A stretch of DNA of 64,000 nucleotides from Sphaerotilus uruguayifluvii (lineage in GTDB: Bacteria > Pseudomonadota > Gammaproteobacteria > Burkholderiales > Burkholderiaceae_C): positions 62,001 to 126,000 of the forward strand of contig NZ_JABSNM010000002.1 of assembly GCF_013294065.1 (NCBI RefSeq), read 5' to 3'. Each line of letters opens with the position of its first letter. Position 1 is the first letter of the stretch. The notes under the pieces were generated by a model. It was not told the origin of the DNA. It did no database searches and was given only the letters and a program-made list of their open reading frames with translations. Shown piece after piece: positions 1-7,946 of the stretch. Position numbers and translations under genes: made by a program.

Positions 1-249
1 CAGGTCGGGCCGGTGGGTCTGGGGACATCGCAGCTCATCTGCCTCACGGCGGACGCTACGGTGCCAGGCGCAGTCGCCTTCGAGCCCCCGCTGCGCCAGG
101 CGTTCGGCGCCGTGGCGGTGACATGGGACAGGCCTGTGACGACGTTCAAGTTCGCAGGGACCGGAGGAGACCTTCCAGAGTTCACGGCAGCCAACGGCTC
201 CGGACAGATCGGTGGACTGAAGATGACGTTCTTGGAGCAGTGGTCATGA
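1..249 (+). CDS. Phage tail-tip-region protein, 5' end missing
   Basis: This is the C-terminal 82 residues of a protein whose start lies before the window; the frame is open from base 1. The visible part has no motif I recognise. It ends in TGA inside an ATGA overlap with the next tail gene, so the two are translationally coupled. Its position just upstream of the tail-tip cluster suggests a structural or assembly protein of the phage tail. Confidence 0.55.
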   Translation, partial: QVGPVGLGTSQLICLTADATVPGAVAFEPPLRQAFGAVAVTWDRPVTTFKFAGTGGDLPEFTAANGSGQIGGLKMTFLEQWS

Positions 250-854
250 TCGCGATGACGCCGGAAGAGACGGCGCTGCTGTCGAGCGGGACGCTGGGCG
301 TGGCTGCGCTGATCGAGCTGGACTTTGCCGCGCCCATTGGCACCCAGCGCTACACGTCCTGGTCGAGCGACATCGTGTTCGGCGGACAGAGCTACAAGGG
401 CATCGGGCACATCCTCGCCCTGCCGGATGTCAAGTACAGCGCCGAGCCCAACAACGACTCGCACACGCTGGCGATCTGCTCTGCAGACCTGTCGGTGCTG
501 TCCTTAGCTCTGGGCCCGGCCAACACCTATGTCGGCAGGAGGGCGCGCCTCTACACGATCTTCATCCAGACGGACGGCGTGGCGCTCTCGGTGCGTCGCC
601 TCTACTTCACCGGCGTGATGGAGCCCGTGTCCATCGCCGAGGATGACGACGGTGCGGGCACGACCACCGGTCGCATCGAGCTGCCGCTGCGCCGGCTCGG
701 ATTGGCGCGATCCCGGCACGCCGAAGGCTGGCGGGCCACCCATGCGCAGCAGCAGATCGACTACCCCGGAGACATGGGACTCAGCGGCATGGACAAGATG
801 CTCAAGTCCCAGGTCTGGTACAGCAAGGAATACCAGCGTGCAAGCCAAGGATGA
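246..854 (+). CDS. Phage tail-tip/baseplate protein (DUF2163-like)
   Basis: A 202-residue protein starting at the ATG that overlaps the previous stop (ATGA). Beta-rich sequence, with Trp-Ser-Ser and Gly-Gly-Gln segments near residues 40-50. The C-terminal part ends with a Trp-Tyr-Ser-Lys segment before the stop. Size and position, directly before an NlpC/P60-like protein and a J-like tail protein, match the tail-tip protein often annotated DUF2163 or a hypothetical tail protein in siphophages and gene transfer agents. A much longer reading frame extends upstream, but the ATG at 246 is supported by the coupling. The family assignment rests on context and general appearance. Confidence 0.55.
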   Translation: MIAMTPEETALLSSGTLGVAALIELDFAAPIGTQRYTSWSSDIVFGGQSYKGIGHILALPDVKYSAEPNNDSHTLAICSADLSVLSLALGPANTYVGRRARLYTIFIQTDGVALSVRRLYFTGVMEPVSIAEDDDGAGTTTGRIELPLRRLGLARSRHAEGWRATHAQQQIDYPGDMGLSGMDKMLKSQVWYSKEYQRASQG

Positions 855-1302
855 CCACATCGACCCGAGACACGACGATCGAGTCCGGATCCAGCTGCTC
901 GACTTCGTGACCAGCTGGGCTGCTCGCCCCACGTCCTTCGACTGGGGCGATGCCAACTGCACGCACTTCGCCGGCGCCTGGGTAGGGCGCATCGAAGGCG
1001 TCAGCCCGCTGCGCCGTGTCGAGTACACCCCGTCAGCCCTGGCCGCCGCGCGTTACTGCGATCGCCATGGCGGTCTGGCCGGTGCGGTCAGTAACGCGCT
1101 GGCGCGCGATCCGATCGATGTCGCGCAGGCCCGCGTTGGTGATGTTGTCCTGATCCCGCGCGAGTCACGGGTCGGCAGTGTGGTCGGCCTGGTCGGCATC
1201 TGCGCAGGAAGCCTCGTGATCGTGCGCGCAGGTGATTCGGTCACGATGCTGCACATCCGCTTGGCCACCAAGGCATGGAGAGTGAGATGCGCCGTCGCCT
1301 GA
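838..1302 (+). CDS. DUF6950/NlpC-P60-like phage protein
   Basis: A 154-residue protein. The likely start is GTG at 838, overlapping the previous gene by 17 bp; the frame is open further upstream but that part is shadow sequence. Near residue 38 it carries a W-G-D-A-N-C-T-H-F-A segment, with an aromatic-Gly followed by a Cys as in the catalytic Cys region of small NlpC/P60-like tail proteins (DUF6950). The following region has the G-D-V-V-L-I pattern typical of the second half of that fold. In siphophages this gene lies just before the J-like protein and is thought to act in tail-tip assembly or cell-wall penetration. The family call is by motif and position. Confidence 0.6.
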   Translation: MQAKDDHIDPRHDDRVRIQLLDFVTSWAARPTSFDWGDANCTHFAGAWVGRIEGVSPLRRVEYTPSALAAARYCDRHGGLAGAVSNALARDPIDVAQARVGDVVLIPRESRVGSVVGLVGICAGSLVIVRAGDSVTMLHIRLATKAWRVRCAVA

Positions 1303-4300
1303 GGTCGCTGAGACACGGTGCCATCGCGCTGGCGGCTGCGATGGCACTGGGAGGTGCGGCCCCGGCTCGTGCAGATCCCGTCACGATCGTCGTGGTCGCT
1401 GCACAGGCGCTGGGCGCGGCTGGCGTCATTGCGGCGGCAACGGCGACGTACATCGCTCTGGCTGCTACCGTGGTCGGCGGTGTCATGGCACGCCGCAAGG
1501 CCAAGCGTGCCGCCGCCGAATCCCGGGCGGCAGGGGCTGCGGCGTTGCAAGACCGAAGCGTCACGCTGATGACGGCGGAGCCCGAACCGAAGATCGTCTA
1601 CGGGCGGTGCACCATCGGGGGCTGGGTGATCGACAAGATGACCTCCTCCAAGACCTGGATGGACGACAAGGGGATCACGCGAACGAAGCCCGATGCCTAT
1701 CAGCATGTGGTCATCGGGCTGACCTGTCACGAGGTGCACGCCATCCACGACGTGTTCATGTACGGCGAGTGGCTGGGGGTCAATGGGGCCAATGGATGGG
1801 TCAATGGCGGCCCGGCCGATGCGCCGTATGGCAAGCCCCACAACGTCGTGGGCGTATCTGCCGTGACGTTCACCAACGGGACGGCCACCCTGCCGGCTGC
1901 CGAGAATGGCTACGCCATCTCACGGATCATCTCCATTTCCAGGCGACTGGGCGGGCGCGATGGGGATGAGGTGTACGGCGGGGCAGCAGCGTTTAGCGGA
2001 TCTACCGTCACCGGCGGTCCGGCCAGCGGCCTGTGGAACGTCAACTATGAGGTCACCAAGATGATCTCGTCGCTGCGGGTCGAGTTCCACACCGGATCGC
2101 CTGATCAGGTGGCCAGCGCATGGCTCAAGTCGGTCGCCCCGGGGTACTGGACTGATGCGCATCGGCTGAGGGGCATCGCCTACGCGGTCATCACCTTCGA
2201 CCTGGATGATGGCCGCCATCAGGGTATTCCTGGCGATCTGACCTTCGACGTATCGGGGCGCCGGGTATTGGACCCTCGCACTGGCCTTACAGCCTGGTCG
2301 CGCAATGCAGCGCTTTGTGCAGGCGACTGGATGATGCAGCGCTGGGGTCTGTCGCTGAATCAGGATGATATGCGTGACCTGAAGGGCTTGGCCGACATCT
2401 GCGATCAGCAGGTGTCCCTGACCGTCGGAACGACGACCACTCTCGGCCCGCGCTACACCGTCGACGGCGCTTTGGGGGTCAATGCCGATCGGGCGGCGAC
2501 CCTCGCGGATCTGACAGAGGCCATGGGAGGATTCGCATCGCAAGGGGCGCAATGGGGCCTGCATGCTGGAGCGTGGACAGCTCCGGTGCTCGACATCGTC
2601 GAGGACGACCTCGCAGCCCCGGTGCGCGTGGTCAGGTCGTCCAGTGCGCTCGATGACAGATTCAACGCTGCCCGTGGCACCTATGTGCCCGAGCGCACGA
2701 CCCAGCCCACAGACTGCGATCCGTACATCAACACCGCATTCGTCGCTGCAGACGGGCAGCGCGAGTGGTCCGACTTCACGTTCCCGTTCACGAACCACAA
2801 GGCGCGTGCGCGCAACCTGTTGAGGCAGTTCGTCGAGCAGGTTCGGGCGGGCCTGATGCTCCAGGTCGTCGGGAAAATGAGGCTCTGGCCTCTGGAAGTC
2901 GGCGACCGCGTGACTGTCACCTATGCCCGGCTGGGGCTGGCTGCTGACACCTTCCGGGTGATCGACTGGAGCTGGTCGCCTGGATCGTGGGTCATGCTGA
3001 CCCTGCAGCGCGACATCGCGGCCTCATACGATGACGCCGATGCCAGCTCGGCCGATCCTGCTCCGGCGACCCGACTGCCCAATCCGGGCTTGGTCGACGT
3101 GCCCAGCGAGCTCCAGGCGACCAGCGGATCAGCGCAGCTGCAGAGACTGGGCGACGGAACCATTATCCCGCGCGTGCTCGTGTCCTGGAAGTCGGCGGCA
3201 TCGATCTACATGAGCGATCCTGGCGCGCGAATCGCGATTCGATGGAGGAACCACTCGGATCCCGTCTGGACGGAAATCGTTGTCTCCGGAAACTCGACAT
3301 CGGCATACCTGGAAGGCGTCGCAGACAAAGCACTGATCATCATCAGCGTGCAGTTTCGGAACTCGTTCGGTGCGGTGTCTCCGTGGATCTCAACACCCCA
3401 CAAGGTCATTGGCAAGAGCGGTGCGCCGACGGCACCTACAGCGTTGGCGGTCACAGAAACGATGTCGGGGCAGCGCCTGTTCCAGGTCACGCATGTCCAG
3501 GATCTTGACCATGCGGGCTATGTCATCCGCTACAGCACCAACACGGCGGCCACCTACGATCAGATGACACAGGTCGCGGCAATGTGGTCTGGCGATGCTC
3601 TGACTGGCCAGTCTGCTCTGCCTGCGGACGGGACCTATCGGTTCGGCTGTGTTGCGTATGACGGTAGCGGCAACACCTCGGGCGCGGTCTATGTGGTGGC
3701 GACACTCAAGGCCGTGAGCGAGATGGCGGCGGGGGGCGACAACCTGGTGCAGACCGGCTTCCCGAAACAGGCTGGGCAGCAGACGTTCTGGTCGGCTCCG
3801 GTCGTGGCTGTATCGCCTGCCGGGTCGACGGCGTGGCCATGCGCGATCGAGGTGACGCAGCGCGACACGGTCGAGAACCAGGCGGGGTTCCCGATCTCGG
3901 CGGGCGATTCAATCTACGTCGAGGCGGACGCGACGACCTGGCGCACGCCAGTGCAACTCCAGGTCGGCCTGCTCGTGCGCAAGTCGGACGGATCGCTGGG
4001 ATTCCTGGACGGGTCCTACGGTGCGCCAACAAAAGCCGGCGGAACAGGGTGGACGCACCTTTCCGGCAAGATCGTCGTCCCGCCAGGAGGGTGGATCATG
4101 GCGTGGCCGTGGGTCCAGCTCGATACGCCGAACGGCACGCCCCAGCCCGGAGCCTGGGTCAGCAACATCATGATGACCCGCTCGCAGCTCGGTGCGACCA
4201 AGGGCGCCGACTGGGCGACGAATGTCGTTGGCAGGCCAGCGAACATCGCTGGTCTGACGGGCGGAGAGCGGATACGGAATGACCAGCTGCCCAGCGGTGC

Positions 4301-5327
4301 GAACGTCCTGTTCGACTCGGATTTCACCGTTGGCGTCGACACAAAGGCGTGGACACTCGGCAACAATGTGGCGGCGAACATCGACCAGATCGGGATCAAT
4401 CTGTCGCAGCAATGGACGATGGCGGGCGGCGTCGGGCCATCGACGAATACCCTCTATGTGCATCAGCAGGGGCGCACAGCAAGCAATGCAGACTATATCG
4501 AGGTCTCAAGCCAGCCGTTCGCGGTAGATCCTGCCAAGCTCTACTGCGCCAGTGCCCACACGGGAGCCCATCGGTGCAAGGTGGCGGCATTCATGTACTT
4601 TTTCGACAGCGCGAATGCGGTCGTCGGTCATTCGTACAACAACGGCCAGACCGTTGAAAACGATGAGGCCACCAACGGAGACTCAAATCTTGGTGCGTCG
4701 GCATGGAAGCGCTGCTTTTCGATCGCCCAGCCGCCCTCTACCGCGAAGCATGCCCGACTGTACCTGCGCAAATACAACACCAAGCCCGGGCAGGTGGATT
4801 CGTGGATGTTTGCGGCGCGCGCCCAAGCGGAAGAAGTGGGGGCTGCGGCAGATGGTCCAGCGCCGTGGACGATCGGGCCGGGAGCGGCCAAGTTTGGGGC
4901 CAACATTTATGGCCGAGCGGCGACAGATGACATTGCGGACAGCGCCGCAACCGATGTTGTTGCTATCTCGATCAACAACGTCCAGATTCCTCTGTCACAG
5001 ATCGATCTTGCAAGATTCGTCTTGCCTGCCGCGAGTCGCATCAGAAGGGTACTGGTCTCACTGGACTGCAGTGCCTACCGAGTCAATACAAACGAGGTCT
5101 GTCGAGCCTTGTACGCCTTGAACATCGCAAATGATCAGGGCACTGTGGTCGCGACAAGCCAGTATAGGGCCACTGACGTGTTCACGTCGTCACCTGCGAT
5201 CATGTCGGCTCGCATGTCTTTTGAGGTTCCTGCAGGCATGCAGATCGCCGTTTTTTCCCAAGGCATTCCGTCTCAGGGTCAAGTGGCTGTTTCTGGATCG
5301 ATGATCGTGGAGGTCATCAAGCTGTGA
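1287..5327 (+). CDS. Phage tail tip / host-specificity protein J-like
   Basis: A 1346-residue protein. I place the start at ATG 1287 because GGAGAG lies 4 bases upstream; ATG 1275 adds four residues. Residues 1-75 contain an Arg-rich start, a hydrophobic stretch and a second hydrophobic helix followed by a basic Ala-rich segment. This is common in J-like proteins, which carry a hydrophobic N-terminal region. Residues about 85-570 are the tail-hub part, with an R-V-I-D-W-S-W-S-P-G segment. Residues about 600-800 look like fibronectin-III-type repeats, and the C-terminal 500 residues look like carbohydrate-binding or receptor-binding modules. J-like proteins sit at the tail tip and decide host range. 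The C-terminal codons are less GC-rich than the host genes, a usual sign of phage DNA. Confidence 0.75.
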   Translation: MRRRLRSLRHGAIALAAAMALGGAAPARADPVTIVVVAAQALGAAGVIAAATATYIALAATVVGGVMARRKAKRAAAESRAAGAAALQDRSVTLMTAEPEPKIVYGRCTIGGWVIDKMTSSKTWMDDKGITRTKPDAYQHVVIGLTCHEVHAIHDVFMYGEWLGVNGANGWVNGGPADAPYGKPHNVVGVSAVTFTNGTATLPAAENGYAISRIISISRRLGGRDGDEVYGGAAAFSGSTVTGGPASGLWNVNYEVTKMISSLRVEFHTGSPDQVASAWLKSVAPGYWTDAHRLRGIAYAVITFDLDDGRHQGIPGDLTFDVSGRRVLDPRTGLTAWSRNAALCAGDWMMQRWGLSLNQDDMRDLKGLADICDQQVSLTVGTTTTLGPRYTVDGALGVNADRAATLADLTEAMGGFASQGAQWGLHAGAWTAPVLDIVEDDLAAPVRVVRSSSALDDRFNAARGTYVPERTTQPTDCDPYINTAFVAADGQREWSDFTFPFTNHKARARNLLRQFVEQVRAGLMLQVVGKMRLWPLEVGDRVTVTYARLGLAADTFRVIDWSWSPGSWVMLTLQRDIAASYDDADASSADPAPATRLPNPGLVDVPSELQATSGSAQLQRLGDGTIIPRVLVSWKSAASIYMSDPGARIAIRWRNHSDPVWTEIVVSGNSTSAYLEGVADKALIIISVQFRNSFGAVSPWISTPHKVIGKSGAPTAPTALAVTETMSGQRLFQVTHVQDLDHAGYVIRYSTNTAATYDQMTQVAAMWSGDALTGQSALPADGTYRFGCVAYDGSGNTSGAVYVVATLKAVSEMAAGGDNLVQTGFPKQAGQQTFWSAPVVAVSPAGSTAWPCAIEVTQRDTVENQAGFPISAGDSIYVEADATTWRTPVQLQVGLLVRKSDGSLGFLDGSYGAPTKAGGTGWTHLSGKIVVPPGGWIMAWPWVQLDTPNGTPQPGAWVSNIMMTRSQLGATKGADWATNVVGRPANIAGLTGGERIRNDQLPSGANVLFDSDFTVGVDTKAWTLGNNVAANIDQIGINLSQQWTMAGGVGPSTNTLYVHQQGRTASNADYIEVSSQPFAVDPAKLYCASAHTGAHRCKVAAFMYFFDSANAVVGHSYNNGQTVENDEATNGDSNLGASAWKRCFSIAQPPSTAKHARLYLRKYNTKPGQVDSWMFAARAQAEEVGAAADGPAPWTIGPGAAKFGANIYGRAATDDIADSAATDVVAISINNVQIPLSQIDLARFVLPAASRIRRVLVSLDCSAYRVNTNEVCRALYALNIANDQGTVVATSQYRATDVFTSSPAIMSARMSFEVPAGMQIAVFSQGIPSQGQVAVSGSMIVEVIKL

Positions 5328-5842
5328 GCATTTGGAGTTTCTACAACGAATCTGGATCCATCTGTCCGAATCATTATTCAGGGCCAGATGACTACCTTGA
5401 GGCCAATACTCCGAAAGGCATGCGGCCTATCGCCGGAGCATATGACTGTGATCGATGCAAGGTAGTGCACGTCGATGATGGGATGGGGGGTGAGGTCACG
5501 CCTGTCGTGATCTCTTGTAAGCCTCCTCGACCTGCTGATTCAGAGTTCGAGGTATGGGAGTGGTCGGAATCTCTCGACGACTGGGAACCTCAGCCAACTC
5601 GGGCCGGCCTGGCTCGCCAGCTCAGATCAGCACGCAACCAGGCACTCTTGGCGACTGATGCAGCTGTGCAGGGAGGCATTGAGCAACTCTTGGTGCGCAT
5701 TGCTGTGCGCTTAGGGGTTCCTGTCGAGCGAGGGCTTGCAGGACTGATCGACTACCGGCAACGCCTTCGTGACGCCCCTTCCAGACCTGATTTCCTGGCG
5801 CTGCAACCGTCTGACTTGGCACCACCGGCTGGCACTGATTAA
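5324..5842 (+). CDS. Phage tail-fibre assembly/chaperone-like protein
   Basis: A 172-residue protein with a GTG start overlapping the stop of the J-like gene (GTGA). The C-terminal half has the pattern R-x-x-R-N-x-x-L-L-x-x-T-D, followed about 40 residues later by Y-R-Q-x-L-R-D. This resembles the C-terminal domain of tail-fibre assembly chaperones of tailed phages. The N-terminal 90 residues have a C-D-R-C pair and no family I recognise. It is the last gene before the phage end. Base composition is lower in GC than in the host genes to the right. Confidence 0.55.
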   Translation: MSIWSFYNESGSICPNHYSGPDDYLEANTPKGMRPIAGAYDCDRCKVVHVDDGMGGEVTPVVISCKPPRPADSEFEVWEWSESLDDWEPQPTRAGLARQLRSARNQALLATDAAVQGGIEQLLVRIAVRLGVPVERGLAGLIDYRQRLRDAPSRPDFLALQPSDLAPPAGTD

Positions 5843-5851
5843 CGCGAGGCC

Positions 5852-5892
5852 GTGTCTCAAAGCGCGTGATCCGGTGTCTCAAAGCGCGCGAT
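5852..5892 (+). repeat. Two tandem 19-bp repeats at the phage right end (putative transposase-binding sites)
   Basis: GTGTCTCAAAGCGCGTGAT at 5852-5870 and the same sequence with one change (T to C at the 16th base) at 5874-5892 are spaced exactly 22 bp apart. Only 8 bp (ending TACA) separate the second copy from the dmpO junction. Mu has adjacent MuA sites of about 22 bp at its right end, also within the last tens of base pairs. The match is in layout, not in sequence. Confidence 0.6.
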
Positions 5893-5900
5893 TTCGTACA

Positions 5901-5993
5901 CCAGCCGATGTAGAGCAGCTGCTGGCCGCGGTAGTGGTCGGCGCTGTCCTTCATGTCGCCGTGGTAGTCGGGGCGGATCGCCTTGACGCTCAT
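5901..5993 (-). pseudogene. dmpO: Truncated phenol hydroxylase P4 subunit (dmpO 5' fragment)
   Basis: Codons 1-31 of dmpO are intact, beginning M-S-V-K-A-I-R and ending G-Q-Q-L-L-Y-I-G-W. Family members continue at this point with a D-H-H-L-M-F-C-A-P-like segment. Here the reading frame instead runs into phage end sequence. P4 (about 118 residues) is a small subunit of the multicomponent phenol hydroxylase. The missing 3' part and dmpP (P5, the FAD/2Fe-2S reductase) should lie on the far side of the prophage. The gene is 46 bp downstream of dmpN, as expected for the operon. Confidence 0.88.
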
Positions 5994-6039
5994 TCGTGTC
6001 TCCTTCTGGGTGTCTTGGACGTGTCGATGGGGGCGGCGC

Positions 6040-7629
6040 TCAGGCGGCCGGTCCGTGCAGGCTGGCCGGGCGGCCGGTCCATTCGGCCCAGTGGCGCGCG
6101 TCGGCATGGGTGTCGAAGTCGCCGCCGTCCACGCCCGGTTCGATGCCCATGTAGCGCAGCGCCGCCACATGCGGGTTGAAGTCCGGTGCGCCGGGGTCGC
6201 TGTCCGGGTGGAACTGCGTGCCCTGGTAGATCTGGTGCACCGGCAGATGGGCATGCACATACTTCTCCGGCTCGCGGCGGAAGATGTCGCGGCAGCCGTC
6301 GGAGCAGCAGTGGAAGGTCTCGCCGAGGTATTTCTCCTCGCGGTGGCAGATCTGCGTCGGGTCGCCCGGCTCGGTGAACAGCATCGGCCACTGGCAGACC
6401 TGGCAGAGCTGCGGCAGCGTGCCGTTGACGAAGGGTCGGCCCTCGGCGGCCAGGCGTGCCCAGTGCTCGTAGCGCGGCCGGTAGAGGCGGTCGAAGCTGT
6501 CCGGGTACTTGGCCGACAGCCAGTCCATCTCCTCGGCCGAGGGCAGCCACACCGGGAAGCCCGCCGCGTGGCGGTACTGGTAGAAGGTGCTCCAGAGCTG
6601 GTGGCTGGCGTGCGCCTTCTCCTCGACGGTGACCTCCCAGTGCGCCGGCATGCGGATGCCGTAGCGCGCCAGATCCCTGAAGAGCGCGCCGCCGTTCTGC
6701 TCGAAGTAGATCTCCCAGGCCTCGTGCCAGCTCATCACCCGCTTCGGGAGCATGTAGTCCATCATCGCCGCCACCAGCGTCAGCAGCCGGTAGCCGCGCC
6801 AGAACCACTTGTCGATCCAGCCCTGCACGATGGGCACGTTGGCCGGATCCTGCTCGAGCAGGAACTTGATCACCTCGATGCCCAGCGTCATGTGGCGCGC
6901 CTCGTCGCTCTGCGCGCTGAAGCCGAAGCTCACCGTCGAGAGGTCGCCGTTGTAGGCCGCGCCCGACATCCACGGCATGAACACCAGATTGGTCAGCACG
7001 TACTCGAAGGAGAAGCTGATCGCGACGATGAACTCGAACGGCCCGGCGCTGATCGCGTCCTCGAAGAAGGACTTCGGGATCGACAGGTACCAGGTGCGGT
7101 CGAACTGGTGCGGGAACTCCGCCATCCCGGTGAAGAAGCGGTTGTAGTGCGACAGCGCGTGGATCTGGGTCTGCGCGTGGCGCAGCTCGTCGATCGACTG
7201 CATCTGCGCGGCGATGCGCGCGCCGGTGCCCGGCAGCTCGCGCCCGATCATCGCGAAGCCGCGGTGCGCGGTGTATTCCAGCCCGATGACGCCGTTGACG
7301 AAGAGCTTGAGCGCCTGGATGTAGCGCGCGTCGCTGACGTTGAACTGGCCGTTGTTCTGCTGGAAGGCGTCGATGATGGCGTAGAGCTTGCGCTCCTTCT
7401 CGCCCTGGTATTTCCAGTAGGCGTCCATCGTCAGCCGGAACGGGTCTTCCCAGCCGCTCCAGTCGTGGATGCGGATGCCCTCGAAGGCGGTCAGCGGGTA
7501 GACCGCCTCGGGCGGCTGGTAGCTCGGCGTCCAGCCCAGGTCCTGGGTCAGCAGCGCGTGGCTTTCCTTCAGGCCCAGCTTGCGGGCGGGGGCGGCGGCC
7601 GGGGTGGCGGGGGCGACGGTGGCGGTCAT
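6040..7629 (-). CDS. dmpN: Phenol hydroxylase P3, oxygenase alpha subunit (di-iron)
   Basis: A 529-residue large subunit of the soluble di-iron phenol hydroxylase, which hydroxylates phenol and methylphenols to catechols in the cytoplasm. The two iron-binding helix motifs are present: E118, then D-E-L-R-H with E148 and H151, then E209, then D-E-A-R-H with E243 and H246. A C-terminal TRASH/YHS-like region with Cys residues (C-Q-V-C near 440) is also seen, as in the family. The start is ATG 7629, overlapping the dmpM stop (ATGA) with GGAAG 6 bases upstream; ATG 7641 is possible but lacks this. The usual length is about 517. It should be non-functional in the cell if the downstream P4/P5 genes are not expressed past the prophage. 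Confidence 0.95.
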   Translation of the reverse strand: MTATVAPATPAAAPARKLGLKESHALLTQDLGWTPSYQPPEAVYPLTAFEGIRIHDWSGWEDPFRLTMDAYWKYQGEKERKLYAIIDAFQQNNGQFNVSDARYIQALKLFVNGVIGLEYTAHRGFAMIGRELPGTGARIAAQMQSIDELRHAQTQIHALSHYNRFFTGMAEFPHQFDRTWYLSIPKSFFEDAISAGPFEFIVAISFSFEYVLTNLVFMPWMSGAAYNGDLSTVSFGFSAQSDEARHMTLGIEVIKFLLEQDPANVPIVQGWIDKWFWRGYRLLTLVAAMMDYMLPKRVMSWHEAWEIYFEQNGGALFRDLARYGIRMPAHWEVTVEEKAHASHQLWSTFYQYRHAAGFPVWLPSAEEMDWLSAKYPDSFDRLYRPRYEHWARLAAEGRPFVNGTLPQLCQVCQWPMLFTEPGDPTQICHREEKYLGETFHCCSDGCRDIFRREPEKYVHAHLPVHQIYQGTQFHPDSDPGAPDFNPHVAALRYMGIEPGVDGGDFDTHADARHWAEWTGRPASLHGPAA

Positions 7630-7925
7630 GCGTTCTTCCATTCGAGCGTGAAGCGGTCCTCGGTCTCGTCGACCTCGCCGGAGAGGGAAATCAGGTTGAG
7701 CTGCATCTCGCGCAGGTCGTAGTCGCGGCCGATCTGCTCCTCGATCGACTCGCGCCGGATCACCAGCACGCCGGGCGCGTTGATCTTGACCATGCCGGGG
7801 TACTCGAGCACCTCGGCGTGCGGGTTGTCGGCGCGGATCGCCTCGACGATCGGCAGCGTGTCGTGGTTGGCCTGCAGCGCGATGAAGACCGGCGCGCGGG
7901 CGGTGGGGGGGGCGAGCGTGTCCAT
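7626..7925 (-). CDS. dmpM: Phenol hydroxylase P2, effector (coupling) protein
   Basis: A 99-residue protein matching the MmoB/DmpM effector family (usually about 90). It includes the conserved P-x-A-E-V-L-E-Y-P-G segment (residues 35-45) and the L-I-S-L-S-G-E-V-D-E segment near the C-terminus. It binds the oxygenase without a cofactor and tunes substrate access and turnover. It is preceded by dmpL (21-bp gap) and translationally coupled to dmpN. The extra N-terminal residues are Ala/Pro-rich and probably disordered. Confidence 0.93.
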   Translation of the reverse strand: MDTLAPPTARAPVFIALQANHDTLPIVEAIRADNPHAEVLEYPGMVKINAPGVLVIRRESIEEQIGRDYDLREMQLNLISLSGEVDETEDRFTLEWKNA

Positions 7926-7946
7926 GTCAGGCGTCCTCGATGCGGT

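Larger units (their letters stand above)
1..5900 (+). mobile_element. Right end of a prophage, probably Mu-like (transposable, siphophage tail)
   Basis: Five consecutive plus-strand genes with overlapping ends encode tail-tip and tail-fibre functions, as expected for the late right arm of a siphophage. After the last gene come two 22-bp-spaced repeats, and the segment ends in CA at 5900. From 5901 the sequence is in-frame dmpO of the host. No integrase, tRNA or attachment-site duplication is visible. A transposing phage such as the B3/D3112 group fits better than a site-specific one, but this is inference because the left end and transposase lie outside the window. Confidence 0.75.

Noticed and set aside
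1-5842. Search for an integrase, attachment site or tRNA at the phage edge
   Set aside because: None visible; the phage left part is outside the window, so nothing is claimed about integration genes.
5622-6260. A 212-residue minus-strand frame running across the phage/host junction
   Set aside because: It joins the true dmpO start to phage non-coding sequence and to an Arg-rich shadow of dmpN; only codons 1-31 of dmpO are real.
5983-7722. Long plus-strand frame of 579 residues opposite dmpN
   Set aside because: Composition is that of a GC-rich antisense shadow (Arg, Val, Gly rich), with no motif; dmpN and dmpM cover the same bases with full family matches.
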